Below are positions 16,128 to 25,011 of a DNA stretch of 64,000 nucleotides, one piece after another. Under the pieces are notes generated by a model. That model had not been told where the DNA came from. It did no database searches and worked only from the letters and a program-made list of their open reading frames with translations. The first letter of the stretch is position 1, and each line of letters opens with the position of its first letter. A program made the position numbers and the translations under genes. Source of the stretch: Flavobacterium luteolum (GTDB taxonomy: Bacteria > Bacteroidota > Bacteroidia > Flavobacteriales > Flavobacteriaceae); the NCBI RefSeq assembly GCF_027111275.1, contig NZ_CP114286.1, forward strand, positions 3,706,501-3,770,500, in the 5' to 3' direction.

Positions 16128-17261
16128 CTATTTGCTTTTTACGCATCTAAAGCCAACATGGTTAGCAGCCGATCTGATTTCGCCTTTTCCTCTTGTTCCC
16201 ACCATGTATCGAGTGCAGTATTGGTCTGTACACAAGAATGAGCCACCGCGATGAACTCGTTTTATTTCGCTTGGATCACTAGGATCATAATAAGCGCTAG
16301 GTCCTTGCGGATTTTTTGTCACTTTCCCACTTTCTGCTAATGATTTGTAATAGTCAACGCTGTACCAGTCGTTTACCCATTCCCATACATTTCCAGCCAT
16401 GTCATACAAACCGTATGCGTTTGGAGCGTATTGTGCTGTTGGAGCAATGCCTTTAAAACCATCTTCTCCAGTATCACCATCTTTGATAGGGAAATGCCCC
16501 TGGTAAATATTAGCTTGAAATTTTCCTTTAGGTTTTAAATCATTTCCCCAAGCATATAGATTTCCAGTTTTACCACCGCGTGCTGCAAATTCCCATTCTG
16601 CTTCTGTTGGCAATCTTTTTCCAGCCCATTTAGCATAAGCAGCAGCATCTTCGTATACAACATGCACAACAGGATATTTTTCTTTTCCTTTAATGGTGCT
16701 CTGCGGACCGTCTGGATGTCTCCAATCAGCGCCTGGTTCATAACGCCACCATTGCAAGAAATTATTCAAATTAACCGCTGAAGGAGTAGGAGTGAAGACA
16801 ACAGAACCAGTAACTAGGTCTTCTTCATTTGCTGTCGGAAATTCTTCTTTTGTTGGTTTTTGTTCCGCAACAGTTACATACCCTGTAGCTTTTACAAATT
16901 TTTCAAATTCTTCATTGGTTACTTCAGTTTCATCCATATAATATCCATCAACATAAACTCTATGTATTGGAGCTGCATCTTTAGTAACGCCTTTAATACT
17001 GCATAAACTTTCATCTTCTACATTTGTTCCCATTGAAAATTCTCCTCCAGGAATCCAAACCATGCCTTTGGGAGCTTTTTCTGTCGGTTTAAGTTTATTT
17101 TCGACAGTTGGTTTAAATTCAGATTCTGCAGTAGTACTTGGAGTTTCATGACATTCGACAGCTGTTTTTTCTGCTTTATCTGAAAATCTAGTGTAACTGT
17201 AAGCAATTGAAATAATGGATAATGTAAGTAGTGCAAAAATCCAAAAGGTTTTATTTTTCAT
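16128..17261 (-). CDS. Formylglycine-generating enzyme (sulfatase-modifying factor), exported
   Basis: The 377-residue protein starts with a membrane segment or signal peptide (about 6-22) and continues with the FGE-sulfatase domain: GMVWIPGGEFSMGTN, YYMDETEVTNEEFEKFV, LPTEAEWEFAARGG and MAGNVWEWVND. Near the end GGSFLCTDQYC places cysteines at about 344 and 349, matching the two copper-binding active-site cysteines of true FGE, which many paralogues lack. It should oxidise the sulfatase active-site Cys to formylglycine using oxygen. The arylsulfatase at 20394-22829 is the obvious client, and its export implies the reaction happens in the periplasm. Confidence 0.9.
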   Translation of the reverse strand: MKNKTFWIFALLTLSIISIAYSYTRFSDKAEKTAVECHETPSTTAESEFKPTVENKLKPTEKAPKGMVWIPGGEFSMGTNVEDESLCSIKGVTKDAAPIHRVYVDGYYMDETEVTNEEFEKFVKATGYVTVAEQKPTKEEFPTANEEDLVTGSVVFTPTPSAVNLNNFLQWWRYEPGADWRHPDGPQSTIKGKEKYPVVHVVYEDAAAYAKWAGKRLPTEAEWEFAARGGKTGNLYAWGNDLKPKGKFQANIYQGHFPIKDGDTGEDGFKGIAPTAQYAPNAYGLYDMAGNVWEWVNDWYSVDYYKSLAESGKVTKNPQGPSAYYDPSDPSEIKRVHRGGSFLCTDQYCTRYMVGTRGKGEIRSAANHVGFRCVKSK

Positions 17262-17358
17262 GGTTTATTTAGTTTTGAGCTTATATGGTTGTCAATAGCG
17301 CGCATAAAATTAATAAAATAACTTGTAAAAGTATATTAGTTTTATAGAATTAATGAAA

Positions 17359-18372
17359 TTAACTGTCTTTTTCAACTTGAACTACTTCATATTTATCTTT
17401 GCCATCAACTTGTACAGGCTGGTAATAGGTTTCGCCAAATTTTACATATTTTACATCTCCAATTGTCACTTCTTCTCCGCCTTCAGGCAAGTTTTCTACA
17501 ATTGTTCCAGCAGTAGGGGCAACGACAGTATATTTTTCACCGTCTTTTTCATAATATGTTCCTCCGTAATAGTAATTATTGACTGTTCCTGTATTGACTG
17601 TTTCAGCGCCACTCGGAATATTATTTACAGTTCCGCCAACTGGTGCAGGTACAGCAGTATAACCGCCATTTGTCGAGGTATACCAAACTCCTTGGTCGTA
17701 GTGATATTTCTGATTTTCTACACTAACAATAATCGCTGTAGTTGCTAGAGTTGCAACAAAAAATCCCCAAGGATGCCAAACTGGTCCCCAATAAAAAGGT
17801 CTGTAAGGGCGTGGATAATAAGGATGGTAGCAATTGTATCTGTAACCGCCGTATACATAAGGTGGACGTGTGTATGGTCTATATCCGGGACGAACTACTG
17901 TATTTCGATTATTGCGAACATGAACACTGTTGTTAACATTGATGTTGACGTTATTTCTATTTCTGTTTACGTTATTACCGCTTATGTTGGTATTTCTGTT
18001 ACCAACATTGTTTCTGTTTACGGTATTATTTCTATTTACTGTATTGTTTCTATTTACCGTATTGTTTCTGTTGGAATTGTTAGAAGGTCTATTTATTTTA
18101 GTTCCCGAGTTATTTGCTCCAGGTCTAGTTGCGGCTGGTCTAGTCGTTGCTGTTGGCCTTGTTGTGGTAGGTCTACTCACATTTGGTCTAGATTGCGTTG
18201 CTGGTCTTGCGGGACGAGTATGAGCTGCCCCTCCGCCGCCTCTGTTAAATCCGCCACCTCCGCCGCCGCCGCGATGACGCTGTGCTAAACTGTCAACAGA
18301 AATAAACAAAAAAGTTCCGGTCAAACACATTAAAAGTGCCAGTTTTTTTACTGTTTTCGATATATTTTTCAT
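17359..18372 (-). CDS. DUF6515-family envelope protein with Gly- and Asn-rich repeats
   Basis: Started at ATG 18372 (the upstream TTG at 18381 is less likely) the protein has 337 residues. A signal peptide ends near SLAQ, followed by a Gly-rich RGGGGGGGFNRGGG stretch, a Pro/Thr/Arg region, and NRNNTV units encoded by three 18-bp DNA repeats (18011-18064). A hydrophobic segment WGFFVATLATTAIIVSV follows, then two copies of a small beta domain (GGTVNNIPSGAETV and AGTIVENLPEGGEEV). This is the DUF6515 layout. Function is unknown; an envelope location is inferred. It sits between the porin and FGE genes. Confidence 0.8.
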   Translation of the reverse strand: MKNISKTVKKLALLMCLTGTFLFISVDSLAQRHRGGGGGGGFNRGGGGAAHTRPARPATQSRPNVSRPTTTRPTATTRPAATRPGANNSGTKINRPSNNSNRNNTVNRNNTVNRNNTVNRNNVGNRNTNISGNNVNRNRNNVNINVNNSVHVRNNRNTVVRPGYRPYTRPPYVYGGYRYNCYHPYYPRPYRPFYWGPVWHPWGFFVATLATTAIIVSVENQKYHYDQGVWYTSTNGGYTAVPAPVGGTVNNIPSGAETVNTGTVNNYYYGGTYYEKDGEKYTVVAPTAGTIVENLPEGGEEVTIGDVKYVKFGETYYQPVQVDGKDKYEVVQVEKDS

Positions 18373-18445
18373 ATTCAGCAATTTATGTGATTTAAAGTTA
18401 TGAAAAAAAAATGTTGGTTTTGAATTAATGAATTAAAAGTTTGAA

Positions 18446-19666
18446 TTATAATGAGATATCCCATTGTATTCTAAATCGCCACCCTTCTTGTAAAGGAAGT
18501 GTTTTATCTTGAAAACTAAAATAACTTACTTCTGAAGTTAGTTTGTTTTTATGTCCTTTGAAAAACCAGTTAAATGCCAAAGTAGATTCGTCTTGTCTAT
18601 TTTCTCTTATAGAATTATCAGGTCTATAGGCGGCATGTCGTCCAGCCATTTCTAAATGTTTTGGCCACCATTTAAAAACATTATGAAAGAAATATCCAGC
18701 TTGAACATAATAGCCTTTCATTACAGTCATATCATTATTATTGTATTTGTCTATAATTTCTTTGGTATGCCATTCGCTCTGCCAAGAAAAACCGCGATAC
18801 ATAAATGCGCTTTCCAAATTCCATTGATTGACTCTGTATTGTCCTGGAAGGCCATCTTCGAACCCGTCTAGAGAACCTCCTCCAGCTTGCGAGAAACGTG
18901 TGTAAGGACTTCGGTTTGTGATGGCTGAAAAGGCAATAATTGGAGTTGGTTTTTCATGAAATTCTAAATCACAGCCTTCAAAATCAAGAAATCTGCCTAA
19001 GAAATTCCATTGTGCTCTTCCAAAATACATTAAATGATTATCGTCATTAGACGTGCTTCCGCGTCCTGTTCCTGTCAAAGCTGCAGCCCAATAATTAAAA
19101 TCGGCAATTCCGGCACCTTTCAAATGACCGTAAACTTCAACTCCTAATTGTCGGTCTACAGTAAACGGGCGGTTAATAAGAGATCGGTCAACCATCTGCT
19201 GTTCGCCGCTGCTAATAAAGCGTTCTCGCGTAAACTCTGTTTTCCATTGCCCAACTTTAAAGCTCAGAAAATCCCATTTTTCGATCATGATTCTGAAATC
19301 CAATAAATTGGACTGGCTTAATTCGTACTCCCAATAGTATTTAAGCCAAGGTTCAAAAGCATGACCGCCAATTTTTAATCTGGCACGGTTTATTTTGAAA
19401 GTCGTTTTAGCGTCTTGGCTATAATCATCATAAGTTAAAGGGTCTGTATCATTTGGTGTTGAAAAACGAAATTGAAGTCGGCTTGCTAATTGGAAGAGAA
19501 ACTTTTTGTCACGGGTTTCTAATTCAATTCCTTTACTGCCATAACGAACATTCATTAGTTTGGTAGTGTCCTTTTCTTGCTGCGAAAATCCTTTGAAACC
19601 AATTAGTAAAAGAAAAACTAAGAGGGAATATTTAGAAATGCGATTTGGTTTATTTGTGCTATACAT
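18446..19666 (-). CDS. Phosphate-selective porin O/P family outer-membrane porin
   Basis: Started at ATG 19666 the protein has 406 residues with a signal peptide ending near GFKGFSQ. The longer frame to 19702 begins with TTG inside the preceding gene and was rejected. Alternating beta strands and the blocks FKINRARLKIGGHAF, FKVGQWKTEFTRER and GVEVYGHL match the porin O/P (OprO/OprP) family. It probably forms an anion-selective outer-membrane channel. It starts 23 bases after the small barrel gene and the two are likely one operon. A role in sulfate-ester or sulfate entry is inferred from the neighbours. Confidence 0.85.
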   Translation of the reverse strand: MYSTNKPNRISKYSLLVFLLLIGFKGFSQQEKDTTKLMNVRYGSKGIELETRDKKFLFQLASRLQFRFSTPNDTDPLTYDDYSQDAKTTFKINRARLKIGGHAFEPWLKYYWEYELSQSNLLDFRIMIEKWDFLSFKVGQWKTEFTRERFISSGEQQMVDRSLINRPFTVDRQLGVEVYGHLKGAGIADFNYWAAALTGTGRGSTSNDDNHLMYFGRAQWNFLGRFLDFEGCDLEFHEKPTPIIAFSAITNRSPYTRFSQAGGGSLDGFEDGLPGQYRVNQWNLESAFMYRGFSWQSEWHTKEIIDKYNNNDMTVMKGYYVQAGYFFHNVFKWWPKHLEMAGRHAAYRPDNSIRENRQDESTLAFNWFFKGHKNKLTSEVSYFSFQDKTLPLQEGWRFRIQWDISL

Positions 19667-19688
19667 AAGATCAATAGGTTGGTATAAA

Positions 19689-20279
19689 TTATTTTCCTCC
19701 AAAGTTTTTTGCGATTCCTAAACCAATTCCCCAGCTGTCATAGGCATTCCATTTGAAATCGTAGCTGACAGTTCCGAAAATTTCCCAGCCTTTTGGCAGT
19801 TCGTAGCCATATTCAACTCCTGCTCTGGTCAGGAAAAAATCTTCCTCTTTGGCAAATTCACCTCCAAATCCTAAAAGAAAACTCCAATGCTCATTAGGTT
19901 TATAAATTCCCATTAGAGCAGGAGCAATAGGATAACTTCTTTCTACGGTTTCTTTGTCATTTCCGCTTTCGTATACTTTTTCTACTTTGAATTTCTCAAC
20001 AATAAAATCGGTATGTAGGCCAATTGCCCATTTTTCATGAAATTGATAAGTGTAATCAATTCCCCACGCCGGAAGGGTTAATGTCTCGTGATTTCCTTCT
20101 TCGTCCCGACCTTCAAAAACATGAACATGATTAATAGAAATGCCGATTTGATGGTGGCTACTAAATGCTTCTTTTTCCTCGTTTTCCTGAGCTGTAATTT
20201 GGCTTGAATAAATAAATGTTAAACAAAAAAGGAGTGAAATTAAAGATGATTTTTTGAAATAACGTTTTACGTACAACAT
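19689..20279 (-). CDS. Small outer-membrane beta-barrel protein, unassigned
   Basis: This 196-residue protein has an N-terminal signal peptide ending near SSQITAQ and then alternating amphipathic strands (HHQIGISINHVHVF, WGIDYTYQF, WAIGLHTDFIV, HWSFLLGFGGEF, WGIGLGIAKNFGGK) with a terminal aromatic-poor end. The pattern is that of an eight-stranded barrel. A His-containing stretch HHQIGISINHVHVF could bind metal, but this is a guess. I do not recognise a named family. It precedes the porin gene directly. Confidence 0.7.
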   Translation of the reverse strand: MLYVKRYFKKSSLISLLFCLTFIYSSQITAQENEEKEAFSSHHQIGISINHVHVFEGRDEEGNHETLTLPAWGIDYTYQFHEKWAIGLHTDFIVEKFKVEKVYESGNDKETVERSYPIAPALMGIYKPNEHWSFLLGFGGEFAKEEDFFLTRAGVEYGYELPKGWEIFGTVSYDFKWNAYDSWGIGLGIAKNFGGK

Positions 20280-20324
20280 TTTATTAACTTTTTAATTTTC
20301 AAAATGAATGATAGTTATTTTGAA

Positions 20325-20376
20325 GAAAAAAAGAGGTATTTGCTGTACAGTTACCTGTTAATGTCAAATACCTCTT
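20325..20376 (-). terminator. Terminator of the arylsulfatase gene
   Basis: AAGAGGTATTTG (20331-20342) pairs with CAAATACCTCTT (20365-20376); on the minus strand a T-rich tail follows. It separates the sulfatase from the barrel/porin pair. Confidence 0.8.
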
Positions 20377-20393
20377 AAAATTAAATGTTTTTA

Positions 20394-22829
20394 TTAATCT
20401 CTTTTCATGGCTCTTTTTGCTTCGCTGTTTAAATCGGTATACTCGATTTTGCCCACGTTAATACCTACTCCAATAATTTCTCCGCCTTTAAAAGTACCTG
20501 GAGTTTTGTATTCGCTACTAACAGCATCGCCACTGTCAAATCCAACGCAAAGACCATCACCAGAAAGCGTGAATTTACCACTTTGCGTTCTCATTGGTCC
20601 AGAAGCAACTTCTTTTCCGTCGATATATAATTTCATTGTTCCTATTGATTCGCCATTTGGACCTGCTTTTTCACGAGTAAATTCCATTCCAAAAACATGT
20701 TTTCCTGGCGTAATATCAACATTTGAAACGAATTTTTGCTCGGGAGAAATTCCTAAGAAATTATATACATAGTATAATTTTTTGTTTTTCAAAAACAAAG
20801 AGTGTCCTCCAAAACGAGAGCCGTGAGCAAAAATTACTCCCGAAGCATTCGCATCTTTTACATCAACATCTGCAACAATTTTATAATTACGGCCACGTAC
20901 ATTTACGGCAACCCCTTCTGGTACTGGGGCAGTTCCCGGATAGTAAACATATTGATCACGAGGAGCTTCAGATGAAGGTCTTTCAATTCCTAAAACTTCG
21001 ATTGCAGAACGGTCATCTAGTGGTAATACAAGATTTTTAGCAGCTTCTGCATTCCAGTCAGCAATTAATTCTTTTAATTTGTCTGGATTTTTTTTAGCTA
21101 AATTGTTAGTTTCGGCTCTATCAACATCTGTGTTGTATAGTTCCCATTCGTCTTTGTCAAAATTTCCTTTTCCAACCAATGGAGTATGTAAAGCAACAGC
21201 TTTCCATCCATCTTTCCATAAAGCACGGCTACCAAGCATTGCAAAATACTGAATGTGTTTTTGTGTTTTTGCATCAGGTGTAGCATCAAAGCTGTAACGC
21301 ATGGATACTCCAGATAACGGGTATTGTGGAACTCCTCGATATACTTTTGGCATTTCGACTCCACAAATATCAAGTAGTGTTGGAACGATATCTGTTGAAT
21401 GATGAAATTGATTACGAACCTCTCCTCGGGCTTTAATTCCTTTTGGCCAAGAAATTACTAACGGGTCACAAGTTCCTCCTGCATATTCGCTATATCTTTT
21501 AAACATTTTAAATGGAGTTGAGAAAGCGGCTGCCCATCCTGTAGGGTAGTGTTCATAAGTATCAGGGCCACCTAATTTATCAATCAATTTTAAATTTTCT
21601 TTTAATTCATCAGGATATCCGTTAAAGAATTTGTTTTCGTTTACAGAGCCTGAAGGCGAACCTTCTCCTGAAGCACCATTGTCTGCAGCATAAATAACTA
21701 CTGTATTTTCTAACTGCCCCGTTTTTTCTAAATAATCAATTACACGTCCCACTTGAGCGTCAGTATATTCTGAAAAACCAGCATATACTTCAGCCAATTT
21801 CGAGAATAGTTTCTTTTCGTCGGCACTTAATTTGCTCCATTCTAAAACGGCATCACCTTCATTGGCAACATTTTTAGGAAGCGGATTAAATGGAGCATAC
21901 TTAGTTCCTGCAGGAATTACTCCTTTTGCAATCATACGAGGTAAAACCCATTGTCTATATGCCTCATAACCTCCATCAAATTTACCTTTGTATTTGTCGA
22001 TATATTCTTGAGGAGCATGGTGAGGAGCATGATTTGCACCAGGACAATACCACATAAACCAAGGTTTAGAAGGATTTGTTGCTTGCTGATCACGAAGATA
22101 TTCTAATGCGTGATCTGCTAAATCTTTAGACAAATGATAACCATCTTCTGGGCTAGCTGGAGCGTCAACAAAATGATTATCTTCTACTAGATCAGGATAC
22201 CATTGATTGGTTTCACCTCCAAGAAATCCATAATATCGATCAAATCCCATTTGAAGAGGCCAAGTGCTTCGGTCTCCTCCAGATGCGACATCCTGCTCAG
22301 GAACATTATGGTCTTTTCCTATCCAAAAAGTACTCCATCCATTATCCTGCAAAACCTGTCCGATGGTAGCAACTTGTTTTGGTAATCTTCCACTTGCGCC
22401 AGGATATCCTGCAGCAGCTTCTGTAATTGCTGCCATTCCGTTTAAATGGTGATTACGTCCTGTTAATAGAGTAGAACGTGTTGGCGAACACAATGCTGTT
22501 GTATGCCATTGTGTATAAGTCAAACCATTATCTGCCAATTTTTGCATAGTAGGCATATTAATAGCTCCTCCATAAGGGGACCAAGCGGCTAATCCGGTAT
22601 CATCGTATAAAATGAATAAGATATTTGGGGAGCCTTTGGGAGCAGCCTTAGGAGTATAAGGTCCCCAGTCTTCTTTAGAATCGCGAACGTCAAGACTAAT
22701 TTTTCCTTTAAACTGCTCTTTAGTTACTTGTTGAGGGTCGGCCTGTGCAGAAGCCTTTGGGGTTATTCCCGGTAAGAGACATAGTAAGAACAAATACATA
22801 CTCTTCTTAAGTGTAATATTGATTTTCAT
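20394..22829 (-). CDS. Exported arylsulfatase (formylglycine type) with C-terminal beta domain
   Basis: The 811-residue protein has a signal peptide ending near PKASA. The sulfatase signature CSPTRSTLLTGRNHH places the Cys to be converted to formylglycine at about 114. Metal ligands include the Asp pair in LFILYDDTG (about 76-77) and a later Asp-Asn in VIYAADNGA. Residues from about 640 form a lectin-like beta-sandwich (VVNVRG to the end), seen in large AslA-like sulfatases. It should hydrolyse sulfate esters in the periplasm or at the surface. No SusC/SusD or glycoside hydrolase is adjacent, so sulfur scavenging is as likely as glycan use. FGE lies 3 kb away. Confidence 0.92.
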   Translation of the reverse strand: MKINITLKKSMYLFLLCLLPGITPKASAQADPQQVTKEQFKGKISLDVRDSKEDWGPYTPKAAPKGSPNILFILYDDTGLAAWSPYGGAINMPTMQKLADNGLTYTQWHTTALCSPTRSTLLTGRNHHLNGMAAITEAAAGYPGASGRLPKQVATIGQVLQDNGWSTFWIGKDHNVPEQDVASGGDRSTWPLQMGFDRYYGFLGGETNQWYPDLVEDNHFVDAPASPEDGYHLSKDLADHALEYLRDQQATNPSKPWFMWYCPGANHAPHHAPQEYIDKYKGKFDGGYEAYRQWVLPRMIAKGVIPAGTKYAPFNPLPKNVANEGDAVLEWSKLSADEKKLFSKLAEVYAGFSEYTDAQVGRVIDYLEKTGQLENTVVIYAADNGASGEGSPSGSVNENKFFNGYPDELKENLKLIDKLGGPDTYEHYPTGWAAAFSTPFKMFKRYSEYAGGTCDPLVISWPKGIKARGEVRNQFHHSTDIVPTLLDICGVEMPKVYRGVPQYPLSGVSMRYSFDATPDAKTQKHIQYFAMLGSRALWKDGWKAVALHTPLVGKGNFDKDEWELYNTDVDRAETNNLAKKNPDKLKELIADWNAEAAKNLVLPLDDRSAIEVLGIERPSSEAPRDQYVYYPGTAPVPEGVAVNVRGRNYKIVADVDVKDANASGVIFAHGSRFGGHSLFLKNKKLYYVYNFLGISPEQKFVSNVDITPGKHVFGMEFTREKAGPNGESIGTMKLYIDGKEVASGPMRTQSGKFTLSGDGLCVGFDSGDAVSSEYKTPGTFKGGEIIGVGINVGKIEYTDLNSEAKRAMKRD

Positions 22830-23238
22830 AACTTTGTCGTATTAATTATTTATTGATGTTCTACTAAAATGATTTGATTCTCTAGAAAATATTTTTAAGT
22901 AAGAATGTAAGCTGTTTCTATAATGTAATTTGGTTTTATTTGGAAAAGCTAAATTTTCATAGGGTTTTTGTTTGTTTTTAAAATGCAGTTTTTCTTCATT
23001 TTACTCAAATTTTCTTCAATTCACTCAAAATTAAATAATAAGCAGTCCAAGGTTGCTTATTTTAAGGCTAACATTGTTTCATTTTATAATTTGCAACATT
23101 AAAAATGGAATTTGCAACAAGTTTTTTTCCATTTATAAAGTTTTTCAAATGTTCTTGTTGCATTTTAAATTTTAATTGAGTTTAAAAAACTCTTCTAATT
23201 TGTTTTCTTAAAAAGACACCTTTTTAAACTATAATATC
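22830..23238. other. Gene-free divergent control region between arylsulfatase and pyrD
   Basis: About 410 bases of very AT-rich DNA hold no convincing reading frame. Two direct copies of AATTTGCAACA (23088-23098 and 23109-23119) start 21 bases apart, and a partial inverted copy TGTTGCA lies at 23156-23162; GCAACAAG and CTTGTTGC can pair. These are operator candidates for the sulfatase or pyrD. Nothing else was recognised. Confidence 0.5.
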
Positions 23239-23246
23239 TAAATTTG
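23239..23246 (+). promoter_or_regulatory. -7 box of pyrD
   Basis: TAAATTTG fits the consensus and sits 29 bases before the ATG. Confidence 0.55.
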
Positions 23247-23274
23247 CAGCCAAAATAACAACAACACAACTCTT

Positions 23275-24309
23275 ATGTATAAATTGATAATTCGCCCGAT
23301 ACTTTTTTGTTTTGATCCTGAAAAAGTGCATTATTTTACTTTTTCTTTTGTAAAATTCATTTCAAAAATCCCAGGAGTTTCGGCAATTATAAGATCAATT
23401 TATGAAGTAAAAGATGCTCGATTAGAAAAAGAAGTTTTCGGAATTAAATTTAAAAACCCAGTTGGACTTGCAGCTGGTTTTGATAAAGATGCAAAACTGT
23501 ATAAAGAACTTGGTGATTTTGGTTTTGGTTTTATCGAAATAGGAACTGTAACGCCAGTTGGACAGGAAGGAAATCCGAAGAAACGTTTGTTCCGTTTAAA
23601 AGAAGACCAAGCGATTATTAACCGAATGGGATTTAATAATGGCGGTGTTTTGGAAGCGGTAGAACGTTTGAAAAAGAATTCGGGTGTTTTGATTGGAGGA
23701 AATATCGGAAAAAATAAAGTAACCGATAATGAAGATGCTGTAAAAGATTATATCATTTGTTTCGATGCTTTGTTTAATCATGTAGATTATTTTGTAGTGA
23801 ATGTAAGTTCGCCAAATACACCAAATTTGAGAGCTCTACAAGATAAAGAACCGTTAACGGCTTTACTGCAAACTTTGCAGAACAGAAATGTTGAAAAGCA
23901 AAAAACAAGCACTCAAAAAATAAAACCAATTCTTTTAAAAATTGCTCCAGACTTAACAGACGAGCAATTATTGGATATTATTGATATTGTAAAAACAACT
24001 CAAATTGCAGGTGTAATTGCTACAAATACTACAATTTCAAGAGAAGGATTACAATCTGCCAATCAAACAGAAACTGGAGGTTTGTCTGGAAAACCTTTAA
24101 CAAAACGTTCTACAGAAGTCATTCGTTTTCTTTCGGAAAAAAGCAATAAAGCATTCCCGATTATTGGAGTGGGAGGAATTCATTCTGCAGATGATGCAAT
24201 TGAAAAACTAAATGCAGGAGCAAGTTTGGTGCAATTGTATACCGGTTTTATTTATGAAGGCCCAGCATTGATAAAAGCAATCAACAAAAAAGTTTTAGAG
24301 CAATTATAA
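23275..24309 (+). CDS. pyrD: Dihydroorotate dehydrogenase, quinone-linked (class 2)
   Basis: The 344-residue protein has an N-terminal helical extension (about 1-40) that places class 2 enzymes on the inner membrane for quinone access. The FMN barrel shows [51 protein letters not shown] with the catalytic Ser, and [11 protein letters not shown] near the end. It oxidises dihydroorotate to orotate in pyrimidine synthesis. Its last six bases overlap the end of the convergent DUF3307 gene. Confidence 0.96.
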   Translation: MYKLIIRPILFCFDPEKVHYFTFSFVKFISKIPGVSAIIRSIYEVKDARLEKEVFGIKFKNPVGLAAGFDKDAKLYKELGDFGFGFIEIGTVTPVGQEGNPKKRLFRLKEDQAIINRMGFNNGGVLEAVERLKKNSGVLIGGNIGKNKVTDNEDAVKDYIICFDALFNHVDYFVVNVSSPNTPNLRALQDKEPLTALLQTLQNRNVEKQKTSTQKIKPILLKIAPDLTDEQLLDIIDIVKTTQIAGVIATNTTISREGLQSANQTETGGLSGKPLTKRSTEVIRFLSEKSNKAFPIIGVGGIHSADDAIEKLNAGASLVQLYTGFIYEGPALIKAINKKVLEQL

Positions 24310-25011
24310 AAGTAACGCTTGAACGGATAATCCAGTAAGTATTGCAATTCCAAAACTGATTAAAGTTCCAATCATTACATATTCGGTCAATTTTCTATCT
24401 TTGGCTTCTTTTAAATCTCCGAATCTAAAAATAGATTTTGCGGCCAATAGAAATCCGATTGCTTCAAAATGTCCTGTTAAAATAAATCCGAAAACAAACA
24501 AGCGTTCTAAAATACCAATATAATTTCCAGCAGCTATCAGAGAATTATCCTGATGGCTGTTTTTGCTTTCAGGAGCCCATATTGAGATTATAGTTTTTAT
24601 AAAAATTGAAGTAGGTTTGGTTAACAGTAAGATTCCAGTAATGAGAATCCAAAAGGTATTATTCTGCCAAAAGTTAATTATGGTTTTGTTTTCATAAAGA
24701 AGCACTACACCAATTAGAACAAGAATATGCGCAATTTGATCAACAATAAACCAAGTACGTTTGGTTTTGTTTTTCTGAAAATTCAGTTTGATTAAATCGA
24801 TAATTCCGTGTGTAACAGCAATTAAAACTGCGTAAGGAATAAAGCTGATTTCGCCCACCAAAATTGCGGCTAAAACTCCATGCAGTAAAATATGGATATA
24901 CAGGTAAATACTTTTGTGTTTTTTAATTTCTTTGTCGGCGACCCAAGAATTGGGCTGCCAGATAAAATCACCTAACAAATGAGCAAGAAGCAGTTTTATA
25001 AATAAAATCAT
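24304..25011 (-). CDS. DUF3307 multi-pass membrane protein
   Basis: The 235-residue protein has about six or seven hydrophobic segments. Polar residues sit within them: [10 protein letters not shown] near the N-terminus, [29 protein letters not shown], and [11 protein letters not shown] and SIFRFGD later. The first four recall membrane-embedded metal-dependent hydrolases with His and Asp ligands, although DUF3307 has no proven activity that I know of. It begins with an ATGA overlap with the SatD-family gene, so the two are translated together. Inner-membrane location is clear; function is open. Confidence 0.85.
   Translation of the reverse strand: MILFIKLLLAHLLGDFIWQPNSWVADKEIKKHKSIYLYIHILLHGVLAAILVGEISFIPYAVLIAVTHGIIDLIKLNFQKNKTKRTWFIVDQIAHILVLIGVVLLYENKTIINFWQNNTFWILITGILLLTKPTSIFIKTIISIWAPESKNSHQDNSLIAAGNYIGILERLFVFGFILTGHFEAIGFLLAAKSIFRFGDLKEAKDRKLTEYVMIGTLISFGIAILTGLSVQALLL

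Noticed and set aside
17742..18288. Overlapping plus-strand reading frames opposite the DUF6515 gene
   Set aside because: They are the antisense of a low-complexity repeat-rich gene and show no family features or ribosome sites.
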